NCBI GenBank assembly: GCA_022495005.1
Contig: JAGYXB010000448.1
Coordinates: 62,001 to 126,000, forward strand
Source of the DNA: Rhyacophila brunnea
Taxonomy: Eukaryota; Arthropoda; Insecta; Trichoptera; Rhyacophilidae
Direction of reading: 5' to 3'
DNA length: 64,000 nucleotides
Shown in pieces: positions 23,805 through 35,136 of the stretch; positions within the stretch are counted from its first letter, which is position 1; each line of letters opens with the position of its first letter. Under the pieces are notes generated by a model. That model made no database searches, had not been told where the DNA came from, and saw nothing but the letters and a program-made list of their open reading frames with translations. The translations under genes were made by a program, and so were the position numbers.

Positions 23805-24926
23805 TGGTATACACTCACGGTGGCCGCGCGGCTTAAGGGCGGACATACTCGGCGTAGGTCAAAATGGAGCTTTTATTGTATTTTCAAAACATGATCTTGG
23901 ACATTCCTTAAACGTTGTATATAATCTATTTATATGATTTTGAAGCCTTACTATCTTTTATATTTATTTTATACATTTGATGACTGCATAAAGTATTTTT
24001 ATTACATAAAATAGTATTCTTTTAAACCTCTCGCTCTAATGTTTTAGAATATACTTAGTCATATTTCAGTATATGCATGTGCAGTGGTGTTAAGATTTTT
24101 ACATTTATTAATTTTTAAACGCATTTATAAAACCATTGGGATAATTTATGTTGACATTATTATAGTGAAATATTTACGATAAAATATTATATTGATAATC
24201 TCTGTGATCCCAAATTTGACAAGAATTAGGCATTTTATTATTCAAAAAATGGGCAAGATTAACACATTTGAAGATAATTTTAATTCTCTTTGACTATTCA
24301 AGTGTGATAAACATCCAACTAATAATGATTGCTTTATAATAATTATTGACCTAAGAATAAGGTAGTGTTTTTTTGAAATACGATTATTAAATAATATCAT
24401 GTTAACGCGCGTGTTTGAACATGTACCTAACCGAATTTTTTTTAACGGTAAATTAATAAATGTAAAAAATCTTAACAACACTGCACATGCATGTAGTGAA
24501 ATATGACTAAATTCTAAAACATTAGAGCTAGAGGTTTAAAAGAATACTATGTAATAAAAATACTTTATGCAGTCATCAAATGTTTAAAATAAATAAAAAG
24601 GATAATAAGGCTAAAAATTATTTAAATAGATTATCCACAACGTTTAAGGAATGTCCAGGATCATCCTTTGACAATGCAATAAAAGCTCCATTTTGACCAA
24701 CGCTGAGCATGTCTCCCCTTAAGCGTTGATTTATTACGCCGTGGGTCCCAGGTTGGAATCCTGGGTCTGGCAAGTACACATATTGTTTTTCAATATGTGT
24801 AAGAGTCAGGGTATGGACCTAATAGGTTGATCAAGTGGCTGACTTCCATTTATCGTAAAAACCAAATCTGTCAATACAAACTTCCACCATCCATGTGTTC
24901 CTATCAGGATCGGACATGGTCGAGGA
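23805..24926 (+). repeat. tRNA-derived SINE interrupted by a fold-back element
   Basis: CACGGTGGCCGCGCGGCTTAA (A-box-like TGGCCGCGCGG) is followed, after an 882-bp insertion, by AAGCGTTGATTTATTACGCC and GTGGGTCCCAGGTTGGAATCC (B-box-like GGTTGGAATCC). Removing the insertion and one TTAA joins a normal tRNA-type promoter head. The non-tRNA body (GTAAGAGTCAGGGTATGGAC) follows to about 24920. The whole is absent from block copy 1. Confidence 0.6.
23837..24718. mobile_element. complete fold-back element flanked by TTAA
   Basis: TTAA at 23833-23836 and 24719-24722. Left end GGGCGGACATACTCGGCGTA; right end, reverse complement, GGGGAGACATGCTCAGCGTT. The arms are inverted copies along most of their length (AAAATGGAGCTTTTATTG, GATGACTGCATAAAGTA, TCTAATGTTTTAGAAT) around a centre with GTTTGAACATGTACC. 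Non-coding. Partial copies at 3964-4660 and 58248-58998. Confidence 0.75.
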
Positions 24927-25626
24927 TAGGGAATCCAATCCCGAGCCAAAATTATGATCCCGGGATTTCGGGATTACAATTTGACAATCCCGGGATTAAA
25001 ATTTTTTCCATTGTTAATATAAAAATTTTATATTTACAAATAACATTGATGAAATCGGTCAAAAATAAATCTAGTATAATTTATACTATTTAAGACATTT
25101 ATTGTTAATATTGTATACGTTCAATCTTGGAAATACACAAGTTCAACGGAGTAAATAATATTGTAATTTAAATAATAATGTGAATTTAATAAGAGATTGC
25201 TGTTTCTGATAGTAAAGACTTAATGAATGGATTAGCGAGATTTAAAATAGTTAAGCAAGTAATCATGGCGTACTTATGACCTTTCCGCTTCATAAATCTA
25301 ATTAGTCAGACAAATATGAAACTCCCGTAAAACGTATGATATCACGGTGAAACTACTTTTTTAAAAGTGCGAAGAATTGTTTTTTTCCAATCTTTCCATT
25401 TTTAATAATTTATGTGAAAAAATAAAATGAATCGGCAACCTACACATGAGTATAAATCAAACTTCAAACTCAGTTTATTTCTAATAAGTATTTTTTCTGT
25501 TATCTTTTCGCTTTTATTTTATTTTCCATAAAAATTGATTAAAGAATCAATCCCGAAATCCCGGGATTATGTTTATCAATCCCGGGATTCATAGGTATCG
25601 AAAATAACCCGGGATTATAATCCCTA
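24927..25626. mobile_element. hAT-like element rich in CCCGGGATT
   Basis: Ends TAGGGAATCCAATCCCGAG and (reverse complement) TAGGGATTATAATCCCGGG; 8-bp flanks GTCGAGGA and GTCGGGGA match at seven of eight positions. Many ATCCCGGGATT motifs near both ends. 700 bp, no transposase frame. Confidence 0.65.
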
Positions 25627-26534
25627 GTCGGGGATTATATGGTACGATTATATGTTTAGTTTGTTTTGCTTTTGGTAAGGTGGAAGGAGTCGAATGAAAA
25701 CTATATTGTGTCACAAAAAACTACATTTATTTACCAATTAATTCATTTACATTAGTCACTAGATATATTACTTAACAGTAGAGAGACCCGAGTTGGTGGG
25801 AGTCATTATGCTCGTAAAACAAATGATGATTCAAATTAATCACACAGCATTGCAAATGTACGCATAGTAAAAATGCAATATTTATTATCCTGATTTTTCG
25901 ACAAACAAAATACATAAATTTTGTGGTTTTTTATTACCATTTTAGAACCAGGATAAATAGTATAAGTACATTGAATTAATTTATTTCAAGTGCAAGAGTA
26001 AAGGACCCTCCGACGAGTGAAAATGAGTGGCGGAATTAACGTATTGCCACTTACTGAGGTATCGCATGATCGGTGAATTTGATATATGATTGGACATTAT
26101 GTATATAATATTGATTCACAGAGTAATGATTCATATGAAAATTGTCTCGTCGTAGGCAAAAGGTACTTTTATCTGTCGAGTTTTAAATATTACAACAATA
26201 GTATTAAAAAAATCGCGTAACAGTGTGGACACACGTTTGGCTCACTAATTGCTCCTGTGCAACAATAATTTAAAAAATAAATCTTTATTATTCACTGTTG
26301 CTCACTGTTGATATTAATAATATGTTAATTTGTGCAGTATGTATGCACTAAATAATATATACACTGTAAATCCCGGCTGTCTGTTTTCACTAATAATCTT
26401 TCTTTCAGACTTATTTATATTAAATTCTGGTAACAACAATTTTACTTTCTGTTCGACACGAGCGTTCTACTCAAATGCTCAAGTGCAACTGATTACGCGA
26501 TTTCAAAGTCCGCGTGAAAGGCAAAAATATTAAA

Positions 26535-27386
26535 ATGGATAACACTACTGTGGACGTGAATGAAACCAAAAAAACGAAGAAGAAGAGAAACGATGATGAA
26601 GAGGAAGTGATTGGAGAAAAAGACGAAGAATTGCAGACTCTGACCTCTGAAAAAAACCCAGAAGACTCTGGGGTCGCTTCAAAGAGAAATGAAAACATCG
26701 TCATGATAGCGACGGGAAATAAAATACCATTAAAGTTGAAAATTGCGCAGATGCTCTATAAGGCAGGAGTTAAAGTACAGAAAATCTACAACACAAATTT
26801 AAAGACGTACATCCAAGTAAAAGACGAAAAAGAAGTAGATAAAGTGAATTAAGCTGGAGAACTCAAAGATCTCGGTTTTGTGATTAAAGAGAATGACTCC
26901 TGCTCTTATGGAGTAATAAGAAAAGTCGACATTGCTATGGATCTCCAAGAACTGCAAATGGAAATCAAAAGTGATGCAAAAGTGACCAACCTTAAGAGGT
27001 TGACAAGAAAGGATGACACAGGAGAGCTTACGAAGACCTCGTCAGTCAGTATTAAATTTGGGGAGAAAATATTGCCGAGAACAATTCACATATATGGCGT
27101 CTCGTTTGCTGTAGAACCGTATGTATTCAGGGTAATGCAATGCTACGAAGTATGCTGGCGATATGGGCACATTGCGAACAATTGCGACAGTAAAGTAGAA
27201 ACGTGCCCCAAGTGTGGTGAAAACCACAAAACTTGCGAAAAAAATGAGGAAATTACGTGCATCAATTGCAGAGGTAACCACGCAGCAAACAGCCAAAACC
27301 GCCCAAAGTGGCAAGAAGAAAAGAATTGCAAAGAAGCAATGATAAAAATGAACATACCTTTCAAGGAAGCAAAAAAAATATGTTAA
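26535..27386 (+). pseudogene. ORF1 (gag-like, zinc-knuckle) of the LINE, first part
   Basis: Begins MDNTTVDVNETKKTKKK, followed by a strongly charged Lys/Glu stretch, then an RNA-binding-type middle and three zinc knuckles: CYEVCWRYGHIANNC, CPKCGENHKTC and CINCRGNHAANS. The third knuckle lacks its last cysteine (SQNR where a Cys would be expected). An in-frame TAA at 26850-26852 and a frame change near 27383 show decay. In active elements this protein coats the element RNA. Start chosen at the ATG at 26535 because it precedes the charged N-terminus; an upstream non-ATG extension is unlikely. Confidence 0.7.
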
Positions 27387-27476
27387 GTAACAGCTATGCA
27401 GACATATTAAAACAAAAAAGTGTGAAGAGATGAAAGTGAAATAATTCAAAAAATAAAGGAAAACAAAAAGAAAGAA

Positions 27477-27731
27477 GTGGTTGCAGTAGCTTCATGCTCA
27501 ACAATAACAGCAACAGGTAGTAGCGTAAAGCCTACAAAAAATAAGAAAAACCCAAAGGGGAAGACAGAGGTTAATGCGATGGGAGAAATTATGAAAGTCT
27601 TGCTGAAAGGGGGAGACTGGCAGCAGATCATTAAACAACTAATAATTAAAGCAGTGGACTGGGTATGCAAAAACTTCAAAGAAGGAAATTTAGGAGAAAT
27701 TCTAGGGGAGGTTCTGCAACAAAATGGATAG
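27477..27731 (+). pseudogene. ORF1 of the LINE, C-terminal part in a second frame
   Basis: Reads VAVASCSTITATGSSVKPT, a Ser/Thr-rich linker, then an amphipathic stretch (MGEIMKVLLKGGDWQQII...) and stops at 27731. Its last bases overlap the ORF2 start (ATG at 27724), the usual overlapping arrangement of ORF1 and ORF2 in jockey-type LINEs. It is separated from the first part by a frame change. Confidence 0.55.
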
Positions 27732-28041
27732 TAAAAAACAAAATAGGATTCTACAATGGAATGCTAGAAGTATGAATCAAAAAAAGAATCATTATATAGA
27801 ACTTTACTCAATAAGACAAAAAATAACAATAGCATTAATCTCAGAGACTTGGCTGAGGTCTGAATTAGACTATCTGAAATTCAATGATTACACGATTTAT
27901 CGAAAATACAGAAGGTATGGATACGGAGGAGAACGATTCTGGTGCATAAAACACTGGCGTCTAAAGAAGAAAGAAAGAAAGACGGAAGAGCTTGGCAAAA
28001 TAATTATAAAGCTATTTAACAGAATAGGAGTGAGGACCTGA
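27724..28041 (+). pseudogene. ORF2 of the LINE, endonuclease start only
   Basis: MDSKKQNRILQWNARSMNQK and then ALISETWL are the first two blocks of an APE-type LINE endonuclease. After KYRRYGYGG the sequence jumps to unrelated residues ending GVRT and a TGA, so an internal deletion joins the endonuclease start to the 3' end. No catalytic core remains. Confidence 0.65.
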
Positions 28042-28346
28042 TCGACGGATCACCTTCTAGAAGAGAAGAGGCGATATGACAGCGAGTCGCGGTCAAAGCC
28101 TCGGTAAAATCACAAAACAAAAAAAAATAAGTATTAAAAAAAACCGAAGAAATGCTACTTTTATTTCTTCAACATTTCGAAACAGTGTTCTTGTATTGGG
28201 TTATAAAAAAACATCTGAAAATTAGATAAATCCGCACACATGTTTGTTTAAAAAGTCAGTGTCTAGAAAAATTACAATTTTATATTTCACTTGTGTACCG
28301 TGTTAATAAAAAGTAATGTTATCACTAAATCTAGCAACTATCCTTA

Positions 28347-29723
28347 TTATTTTTCTACGGAATGATTCTTTTTGTGTAATTTCATTCTACCAGGACGTAT
28401 ACATGAATAATTGCATTTATCACATTTTAATGGCTTTTCACCGGAATGAGTCATTTTGTGTGAATTCATGTTACTAGAGGTTATACATGAATAATCACAT
28501 GTATCACATTTAAATGGCTTTTCATCAGAATGAGTCATTTTATGTGTTTTAATGCCGGCAGCTCGGGTACATGAAAAATCACATTGATCACATTTAAATG
28601 GCTTTTCACCGGAATGAGTCATTTTGTGTGATTTCATGTTATTAGCTTGTACACAAGAGAACAAACATTCATTACAATTAAATGGTTTTTCACTAAAATG
28701 AGTCATTTTGTGTCTTTTCATGTTACCAGATTTAAAACAAGAATAATTACATTCTTCACACTTCAATAGGTTTTCACCAGAATGATTCATTATATGTATT
28801 TTTAGATCAGCAGATCGTATACATGAGAAATCACACTGATCACATTTAAATGGCTTTTCACCAGTATGGGTCATTTTGTGAAATTTTAAAACACTGGACC
28901 GAATACATGAGAAACTACATTCATCACATTTAAATGGTTTTTCACCAGTATGCGTCATTTTATGCAGTTTTAACGAACCTGTATGATTACAGGCATAATT
29001 ACATTCCTCACATTTAAATCGTTTTTCAGCAGAATGGATCATTTTGTGTAATTTAAAATAACCAGATGTTCTACATGAGTACTCACATTTGTCACATTTA
29101 AATGGCTTTTCACCAGTGTGGGTTAATTTATGTCTTTTCAACTGAAAAGAATGTAAAGATGAAAAATTACATTCATCACATTTAAAGAGTTTTTCCCCAG
29201 TATGGTTCAGTTTGTGAAGTTTTAAAGCTCTGTCATAAAAAGATGCGTAATTACATTCTCCACATTTAAATGGCTTTTCGTTAGAATGTATCATTTTATG
29301 TCTCTTTAAGTCACTTGATTTTAAAGATGAAAAATTACATTGTACACATTTCAATTTATTTTTAACAGTAAGAGGCTTTTTCGCCATTGCTTTTTTATGA
29401 GACGCTTTGTGAAGCTTTAGTATGTCTGATGATGCAAAAAAATCAAAACAAATACAGCACACAAAATTTTTTATAAAAAAAATATTTTTTATAATCTTTA
29501 AAACAGCTACTAATAATTCGGGAGTTGTGACACTAGATTGCATTCTATTTGTTTTACCGGTGTGACACAAGTCATCCGTATGCGTTAAAAAGACATTAAG
29601 TTCCCCAGTTTCAGTTTTAATGTCCTCTTTGTCTATCTTCATGCCACCATAAGGCATTTGTACATCTGACACCCTCCAAAACGATGTGAGATTCGCCTCA
29701 TTCGCCGTGCCCGCAGGGATCAA
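28347..29723 (-). CDS. ZnF-C, zinc-finger exon with stop codon
   Basis: Terminal exon of an intact three-exon C2H2 gene (49 + 51 + 458 = 558 residues), paralogue of ZnF-B. Acceptor GTGTAG| before 29723, opening LISAGTANEANLTSF-type. Acidic leader, one atypical finger (CCICFDFF...HKASH), then twelve regular C2H2 fingers, ending HKKNHSVEK with a TAG stop. Compared with ZnF-B there is one extra finger (NCNECLFSCVQANNMKSH...), and several helices differ, for example RSADLKIHIM against RSADLKIHKK, so the DNA target may have shifted. All zinc ligands are kept. No frameshift or stop separates the exons. Probably a nuclear transcription factor; the target is unknown. Confidence 0.88.
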   Translation of the reverse strand: MIPAGTANEANLTSFWRVSDVQMPYGGMKIDKEDIKTETGELNVFLTHTDDLCHTGKTNRMQSSVTTPELLVAVLKIIKNIFFIKNFVCCICFDFFASSDILKLHKASHKKAMAKKPLTVKNKLKCVQCNFSSLKSSDLKRHKMIHSNEKPFKCGECNYASFYDRALKLHKLNHTGEKLFKCDECNFSSLHSFQLKRHKLTHTGEKPFKCDKCEYSCRTSGYFKLHKMIHSAEKRFKCEECNYACNHTGSLKLHKMTHTGEKPFKCDECSFSCIRSSVLKFHKMTHTGEKPFKCDQCDFSCIRSADLKIHIMNHSGENLLKCEECNYSCFKSGNMKRHKMTHFSEKPFNCNECLFSCVQANNMKSHKMTHSGEKPFKCDQCDFSCTRAAGIKTHKMTHSDEKPFKCDTCDYSCITSSNMNSHKMTHSGEKPLKCDKCNYSCIRPGRMKLHKKNHSVEK

Positions 29724-29984
29724 CTACACAAAACAAACGTAAACAATTAAATTAGACGTCTGACTAAAAATACTATATACTTAATAGTAAATATCTCTAG
29801 TTTATCAAAAAAAAACATTGGTGGGGCCAATTATAATCGCTTTATCGCTTCTATCATAAATTCCCAGGTATTGTCGCAAGGACAGGCGACCAGCAATTAC
29901 GGGTCATCAATCGTGATTGAATGACACTTAGTTGCCTAAAGTTACCTCAAAACAGGGGGCGAATTCTAGACTTGTTACAGCTAG

Positions 29985-31140
29985 CAGTGGCGAAAAGTGA
30001 CTTTTGGAAAGAGTTAAGCTGTGGAGATCAGAAAAAAAGAACACACTTTTCAGGTAACTCAAGGGAAATAAGAAGATAGTACTTACGATATTACTACTGA
30101 TGATGATGATGATGATACACACTAATGACAACGACACACTGGTCATAGGTTTCACCGCTGAATTTGTCAAATTATTTAAATCACTTATGGCAGTAAAATT
30201 CCACGCAGACTTTCCTTTAGCAAACAATACGCATGGCCAACAAAAAAGTTTGTTTAATGTATTACTGCCAGTTAAAAATAAATATTTATCATATAAATTG
30301 TTGTGAAAATGTCTAATATAAGTTTTTTTGCTGTATTCAAATCTAAATGAACCATTGGAAGTTCAAGCTTTGATAATTTTCAATTTTTGAAGATACGTCA
30401 AACTCGGGAATGATTTCTTTAAAATGCAATCGTTCGCACATCTTCGATCGGGACACTAGACAATTTAATAAATACTTATAAATTTAAAGCACTGACGAAT
30501 GATTTCGGTACAATATGAAATAATTTATCCACATTCAAAACACAGTAATACACTGAATTTTGTATTAAAAAATAAAACTTTATCACCGTCTTTGAAATGT
30601 CAATATGACATGAACTGTGACTAGCATGTTATGTTTGTCTATGACTGAAGTAACCTAAATAATAATCGCGAAATACAATATTTATTTTTAATAACAATTT
30701 ATAAATTATATGTGATCGAACACAATAGATATATTTTTTTTAATCATCCTTATTATTTATTATTTGCTTTAAAAGATAGTCATCGACAATAAACAAATCA
30801 ACATAGAGCGTAAGCTTGTCCTGTAACGCTTACAAGTCTGGAACAAATATGCAGACATGTATGAAGTTGGCAACGGAATTGCGGTAGAAAATTCGGCTTC
30901 GATTATGTTCGACATAATTCTAAAAATAGCACTCACGTTGTGACGTTCGGTTATTTATTTTTGATTCGAAACTTGACTAAATTAAACGCTCTACTTCTAA
31001 ATACTGACGATAGATGACAATCAATATTTTTATTATATTACCTGGTCCTAGACAATATAGATATTTATTTATGTAAATTAAATACTTGAAAATAGAAGAT
31101 AAGCTTTAAATAATCGCTAAGTATGGAGCCTTCGCCACTG
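29985..31140. mobile_element. hAT element, non-autonomous (1156 bp)
   Basis: Perfect 8-bp target duplication ACAGCTAG (29977-29984 and 31141-31148), with the empty site in block copy 1 near 15964. Ends CAGTGGCGAAAAG and (reverse complement) CAGTGGCGAAGGC, classic hAT ends. A (TGA)n microsatellite lies inside at about 30098-30117. Short open frames inside show no transposase similarity that I recognise. Confidence 0.85.
30098..30117. repeat. (TGA)n microsatellite
   Basis: About six and a half tandem TGA units inside the hAT element. Confidence 0.8.
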
Positions 31141-31704
31141 ACAGCTAGACCTAGATGTAATCACAAGTGCATCCGGGCTGATTCAAAAATCATTAGTACA
31201 TCACGGCCGGGTCAACTCGATATAGTTTGACCGTCGTCGAAATGATAATTCGCGATAATTCTGAACACCTGGTAAGCCGTGACACCGGGTCTTGTGATTC
31301 ATCAACCTCATTTATCAAATCATTCATCGAAAGTGTACCGTGAGTAACCTAACAAACAAATACCGCGCGAGTAATTATGCAACCAGACCATGGAGCCAGC
31401 CTCAACAGCAATAGGTTCAGTACCTGGCATCAAAACATGACCGACCCCTCAGCATCCACATCAACAATTCACAGTCATTCTAATCAATTACAGTCCATTA
31501 TAAAAAGCGCAACCAGACATAAATAAAGAAAGAGTTTTTAACTGATTTAAAATGGGTTGAATAATAATGTGCCGTATTGCTACTACTCCAGCAATAGCTA
31601 TAAATTTGAATACTTGTTAAGAATTGGAATTTCTTATGTTGTACATTTTGGTTGTAATAGTAAAAATAAACATGGTCAAAATTAAAATAATGCTTGAAAG
31701 GTAC

Positions 31705-31857
31705 CTGATTTTTCGGCAACGATTCTGAATATGAGCAGCCAGGTTTAGCATCGTCATAATTAAATGGGAGTGTACTTTCTTCCTCAAACTCGGTCTTGAA
31801 GCCAACTCGTTCAGAATCAATCTCAGAAGTTATATTGACTAGGTCTGTTACAGGGTT
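31705..31857 (-). CDS. ZnF-C, exon 2
   Basis: 153 bp, 51 codons, same acceptor (TTTTTTCAG|AACCCTG) and donor (AATCAG|GTACC) as ZnF-B exon 2. Only a few residues differ (EEESTLPF against EEEKTLPF; DDAKPG against DDATPG). The intron to exon 3 carries the hAT element at 29985-31140. Confidence 0.8.
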
Positions 31858-32651
31858 CTGAAAAAAACAATCGAGTGGTGAAGAATGATACAACGATTTC
31901 TCGGTCCTGCTGTGGACTGGTCCTACGTCACTCGATCAAACGCTCATTATAGTCAAATGTTGCCATATAATTATAGGCATTTAAAATCGGACAAGATTTT
32001 ATTGGAACATGCCTAAACTAACATGTACCCATTGAGAGTTACTAAACGTAGTTTTATGTCAAAAGCTCATTCTTGCTTATTATTGACCAAATGGTGAGTC
32101 AACCATTAAGAAATAAATTCTAAAAAATGTAACAAACATTTTACAAGGGCTGCGTCAATTTTAGAAGGTTGGGAATTACTGCTATAAATGGACACACAAT
32201 ATTAACTTAATAATTTAATTAATTAAAACACCTACGTATGTTATTTTGTACAAAAACCTCAGATATAACCTTAGTAGCTAAAACGGGACATGAACCTGTA
32301 ACCACTGAATTCACGCTAAGGTATTTTATCAATCAAGCTACGAGCATCCCATCAAACTACGATTAAATTAACAAGTAGTTTTTACAAGAAATGTTTATCA
32401 AATTGGGTTATTTTTGTATTTTAAATCAAGGAATCAAATAAGTGACACAGGTATTATAAAGAGGCACCATGGGCGATTCGCAGGTGTATTGCATTTTTTT
32501 TCTGCACTTACTGTTTTTATACTAGTAAACAATACAATAATGGAAGCCCCTGGTGTTTAATTTTTTTTTAATTGTATGTTAATAGTTGACAATTCCATAA
32601 TTCAAGATGTATTAAATTCAAAAACAAACTAAACATCAGTATCCTGATGAT

Positions 32652-32755
32652 GAGTACCTCCGCTACACGTAAGTACATTGGAACATTTACAAGTCTGAGA
32701 GCGATTGAAGACACATATTTACATTCCAATGTACTTCCATGTAGCGGAGGTACTC
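32652..32755. repeat. short hairpin element
   Basis: GAGTACCTCCGCTACACGTA at the left pairs with the right end, whose reverse complement is GAGTACCTCCGCTACATGGA; both arms continue AGTACATTGGAA. About 104 bp in all, non-coding. Confidence 0.6.
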
Positions 32756-33099
32756 GGCATTTACCCACTAACCAAATATTGTTTTCAAAATTGATTTTTT
32801 TACCCAGTCTCTCAAAAGGTTACCGACCATTGATATAGATAGTGTTTGTTACTTTTTAAAATTAAATTAAACCCTAAATCCAAGTCATATTAGATAATAG
32901 CCAATAAAAATAAGTTTAATTATTAAATATCTAAAATTATGCCATTAAGCCATACACAATTTTAGATATTATATAAATAGAAGAATATTTTTTATCGTCA
33001 ATTTGTTTGGTCTAGTATTCACTTATTAACGTATAATTGTCTTACTAAGGTTAAAAATAGACATACATATAAGTAATAAAATAAAATATAAAAATATTT

Positions 33100-33192
33100 G
33101 TCGGAAGTTGGTTTCGAACCCACGCCAACAGAACTTCAATTCAATTATTATACAATTACTTTAGCCTTAGACCGCTCGGTCACCGTGCTCGT
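33100..33192 (-). repeat. tRNA-like sequence (Leu/Ser-type head), probably SINE or tRNA pseudogene
   Basis: The minus strand reads GGTGACCGAGCGGTCTAAGGC (A-box TGACCGAGCGG) and, about 45 bp later, GTGGGTTCGAAACCAAC (B-box GGTTCGAAACC). The A box and following CTAAGGC resemble tRNA-Leu or tRNA-Ser. The T stem has a mismatch and the acceptor arms do not pair clearly, so a working tRNA is unlikely. An A/T-rich run follows. Confidence 0.5.
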
Positions 33193-33878
33193 CGCGATAT
33201 TGTGAAAAATTATAATAAAATGAGTATCACGGTAACATTTTGCGTTACACTTGAGTTTGGTGCACAGAATTGTATTTTAATGTCACGGCGAGCGGTAAAA
33301 CATATACATACATGTTTAAAAAATCGGCGTCTTATTGCGGACATGAAGATCTCTTCACATAGTTTTGTAAGTCCGCATTGTTTTAGCTTTGTTTTTTGCA
33401 CTAAATATTTTTTAATTGAATCCTTTGTTTTTAATAGTTCACTGTGCTCCTCTCTGCCATGGGCACTTTTATAAAAGTAAGTAGGTATATATGAACTCAG
33501 TCAAAGCACACTTAAGCTGGTAGCGAGTAGCGACTGTTGTCTTGGGTTTCTTCTCCTGAACATTCCCAGGTGTAAAAAACTGCTGATGCATCCAAACCTA
33601 GGGCGTCGTGATGTGCTCGATTAAGACCGAGTGTAGTGCGGGGCTTAAGCCCCATTAAAATCTTTTGTCGCATCGATTGCATCATATGCGTCAAAAAATA
33701 TCGCTTCTGTATGCGAAACTATACCCAATGTGACCATCAATGGAATTTGTAAGAATTTGCTCCAAATCTAGTCTCTGAGTCGTAATATTATCGTAATTTA
33801 TTATACATCATGAGATACGTCTAAATGAGTAGTCAAATCTAATCGTTTAAGCTATAAATAAACCGAAATTCACTATAA

Positions 33879-34409
33879 GGCCCTCCTCCCACGGCGCAAC
33901 TGAAATATGACGGAACTGGTCAATGATGGAACCCATAAACTGACCAATGTGATGCTTCGCACACGGCGCTACTGAAACCCACTTGAAAAAATAATCACAT
34001 AGCCTCAAACTGTCAAACTGGACCATCAGCTGTTTTGTGCAAAAACTGACAACACGCACGCTGCTGCGTTTACTCGAATACAATTAGGTTATTTCAATTT
34101 TGCTTATCTTGTACTTTTGACGTCTTGGGTTGTTATGGTTTTTATAGCATGACGCTTGTTACGCAGTATTACCAATTTTGGTAAGAAAATATGATTTTTC
34201 ACCGAATCTACTAATATTGGTACCACTGTTTTACGGTGACTGAAAACTTGAGAGACCGCGCGACTAGCATGTCGCGTCTCTTCGCGACCGTTTTGAAACC
34301 GAGAGATTCCAGTCTCGCCGTCAGAGATAAGTACAATAAGTAGTTAGATACTGTTTGGAATTTTAGTTTCAGTTCCGTTGGATTTCAGTTACTCCGTGGG
34401 AGGAGGGCC
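33879..34409. mobile_element. Harbinger-type MITE (531 bp)
   Basis: TAA on both sides (33876-33878, 34410-34412); ends GGCCCTCCTCCCACGG and its exact reverse complement. In block copy 1 the site is unoccupied near 17820 (TTCACTACAACGATATATTG). Non-coding. Confidence 0.75.
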
Positions 34410-34435
34410 TAAGTAAAGATATATTGAAAACTAAC

Positions 34436-34582
34436 CTCAAAAGTGCTATAATCATCTTCAAATATCTCTTTTTTTATAGAAGGGCTGGCGTTCGAGCTGA
34501 TTGTATGCAATAGTGGTACATCAAACCAGTGCTGTTCTTCTTCGGCAGCTATGCACTCATCCGGATCGCGTTTTACGTCCAT
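34436..34582 (-). CDS. ZnF-C, exon 1 with start codon
   Basis: 147 bp, 49 codons, ATG at 34582-34580, donor GAG|GTTAGT. Peptide starts MDVKRDPDECIAAEEE and ends IKKEIFEDDYSTFE. It has diverged from ZnF-B exon 1 more than exon 2 has, but without indels. A MITE (33879-34409) sits 26 bp inside the following intron. Confidence 0.8.
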
Positions 34583-35136
34583 TTTACGAATTTAAAACAA
34601 AAATATGTCACGTCAGATCGACACGTCAACATGGATTGACAGTCGCAACCATAGACTAATATATTGTCGTAGGTAACAAAAGAAGCCATAGGGCATTCGA
34701 TTGCATTGAACTTGACACTGTATGTTATTTATGCTGTTCGCTGAATACCTACCTAGTTATTTATTATAAGATAAGTACCTACTTATATAATATTATGTTG
34801 CCAAACCTACGACGAACGAAAAGTAGGTATGGAACGCAATATGGCTAAATATCAACAAAAGACAAAAAATAAGACACAAAAATAATAAATATTTCAAAAG
34901 CCACATACGCTCTAATTACATATTATTATCATTGTTTAATTTATAAACATTATCTAATAGTATTATATACAAAATAAAAAACCTTAATACCTATATATAA
35001 TATTATGTATTATACAAAAATATAAAAAAAATAATAATTAATATTAGGTACTTACCTTTATAAACTAGAAAAAAAGTAGATAATACAATCATAGATAGAT
35101 ATATTATGTATACATAATAGATATATTATTAATGAT

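Larger units (their letters stand above)
26213..28129 (+). mobile_element. jockey/CR1-like LINE, internally deleted
   Basis: Target duplication AGTATTAAAAAAA (26200-26212 and 28130-28142) with the empty site in block copy 1 near 14201. A 5' untranslated stretch of about 320 bp is followed by ORF1, the start of ORF2, and then directly by a short 3' end and an A-rich tail. Most of ORF2, including all of the reverse transcriptase, is missing, so the element cannot move by itself. Confidence 0.8.
21968..34800. repeat. duplicated block, copy 2 (holds ZnF-C)
   Basis: Colinear with 9133-18655. It is longer because it received its own insertions: a SINE with nested fold-back and a hAT-like element (about 23805-25634), a jockey/CR1-like LINE (26213-28129), a hAT element (29985-31140), further repeats in 32000-33850, and a Harbinger-type MITE (33879-34409). 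Each interruption can be compared with copy 1. Confidence 0.75.

Noticed and set aside
33100..33192. Functional tRNA-Leu or tRNA-Ser gene
   Set aside because: A and B boxes are good, but the T stem has a mismatch and no acceptor stem pairs clearly, so a SINE head or tRNA pseudogene is more likely.
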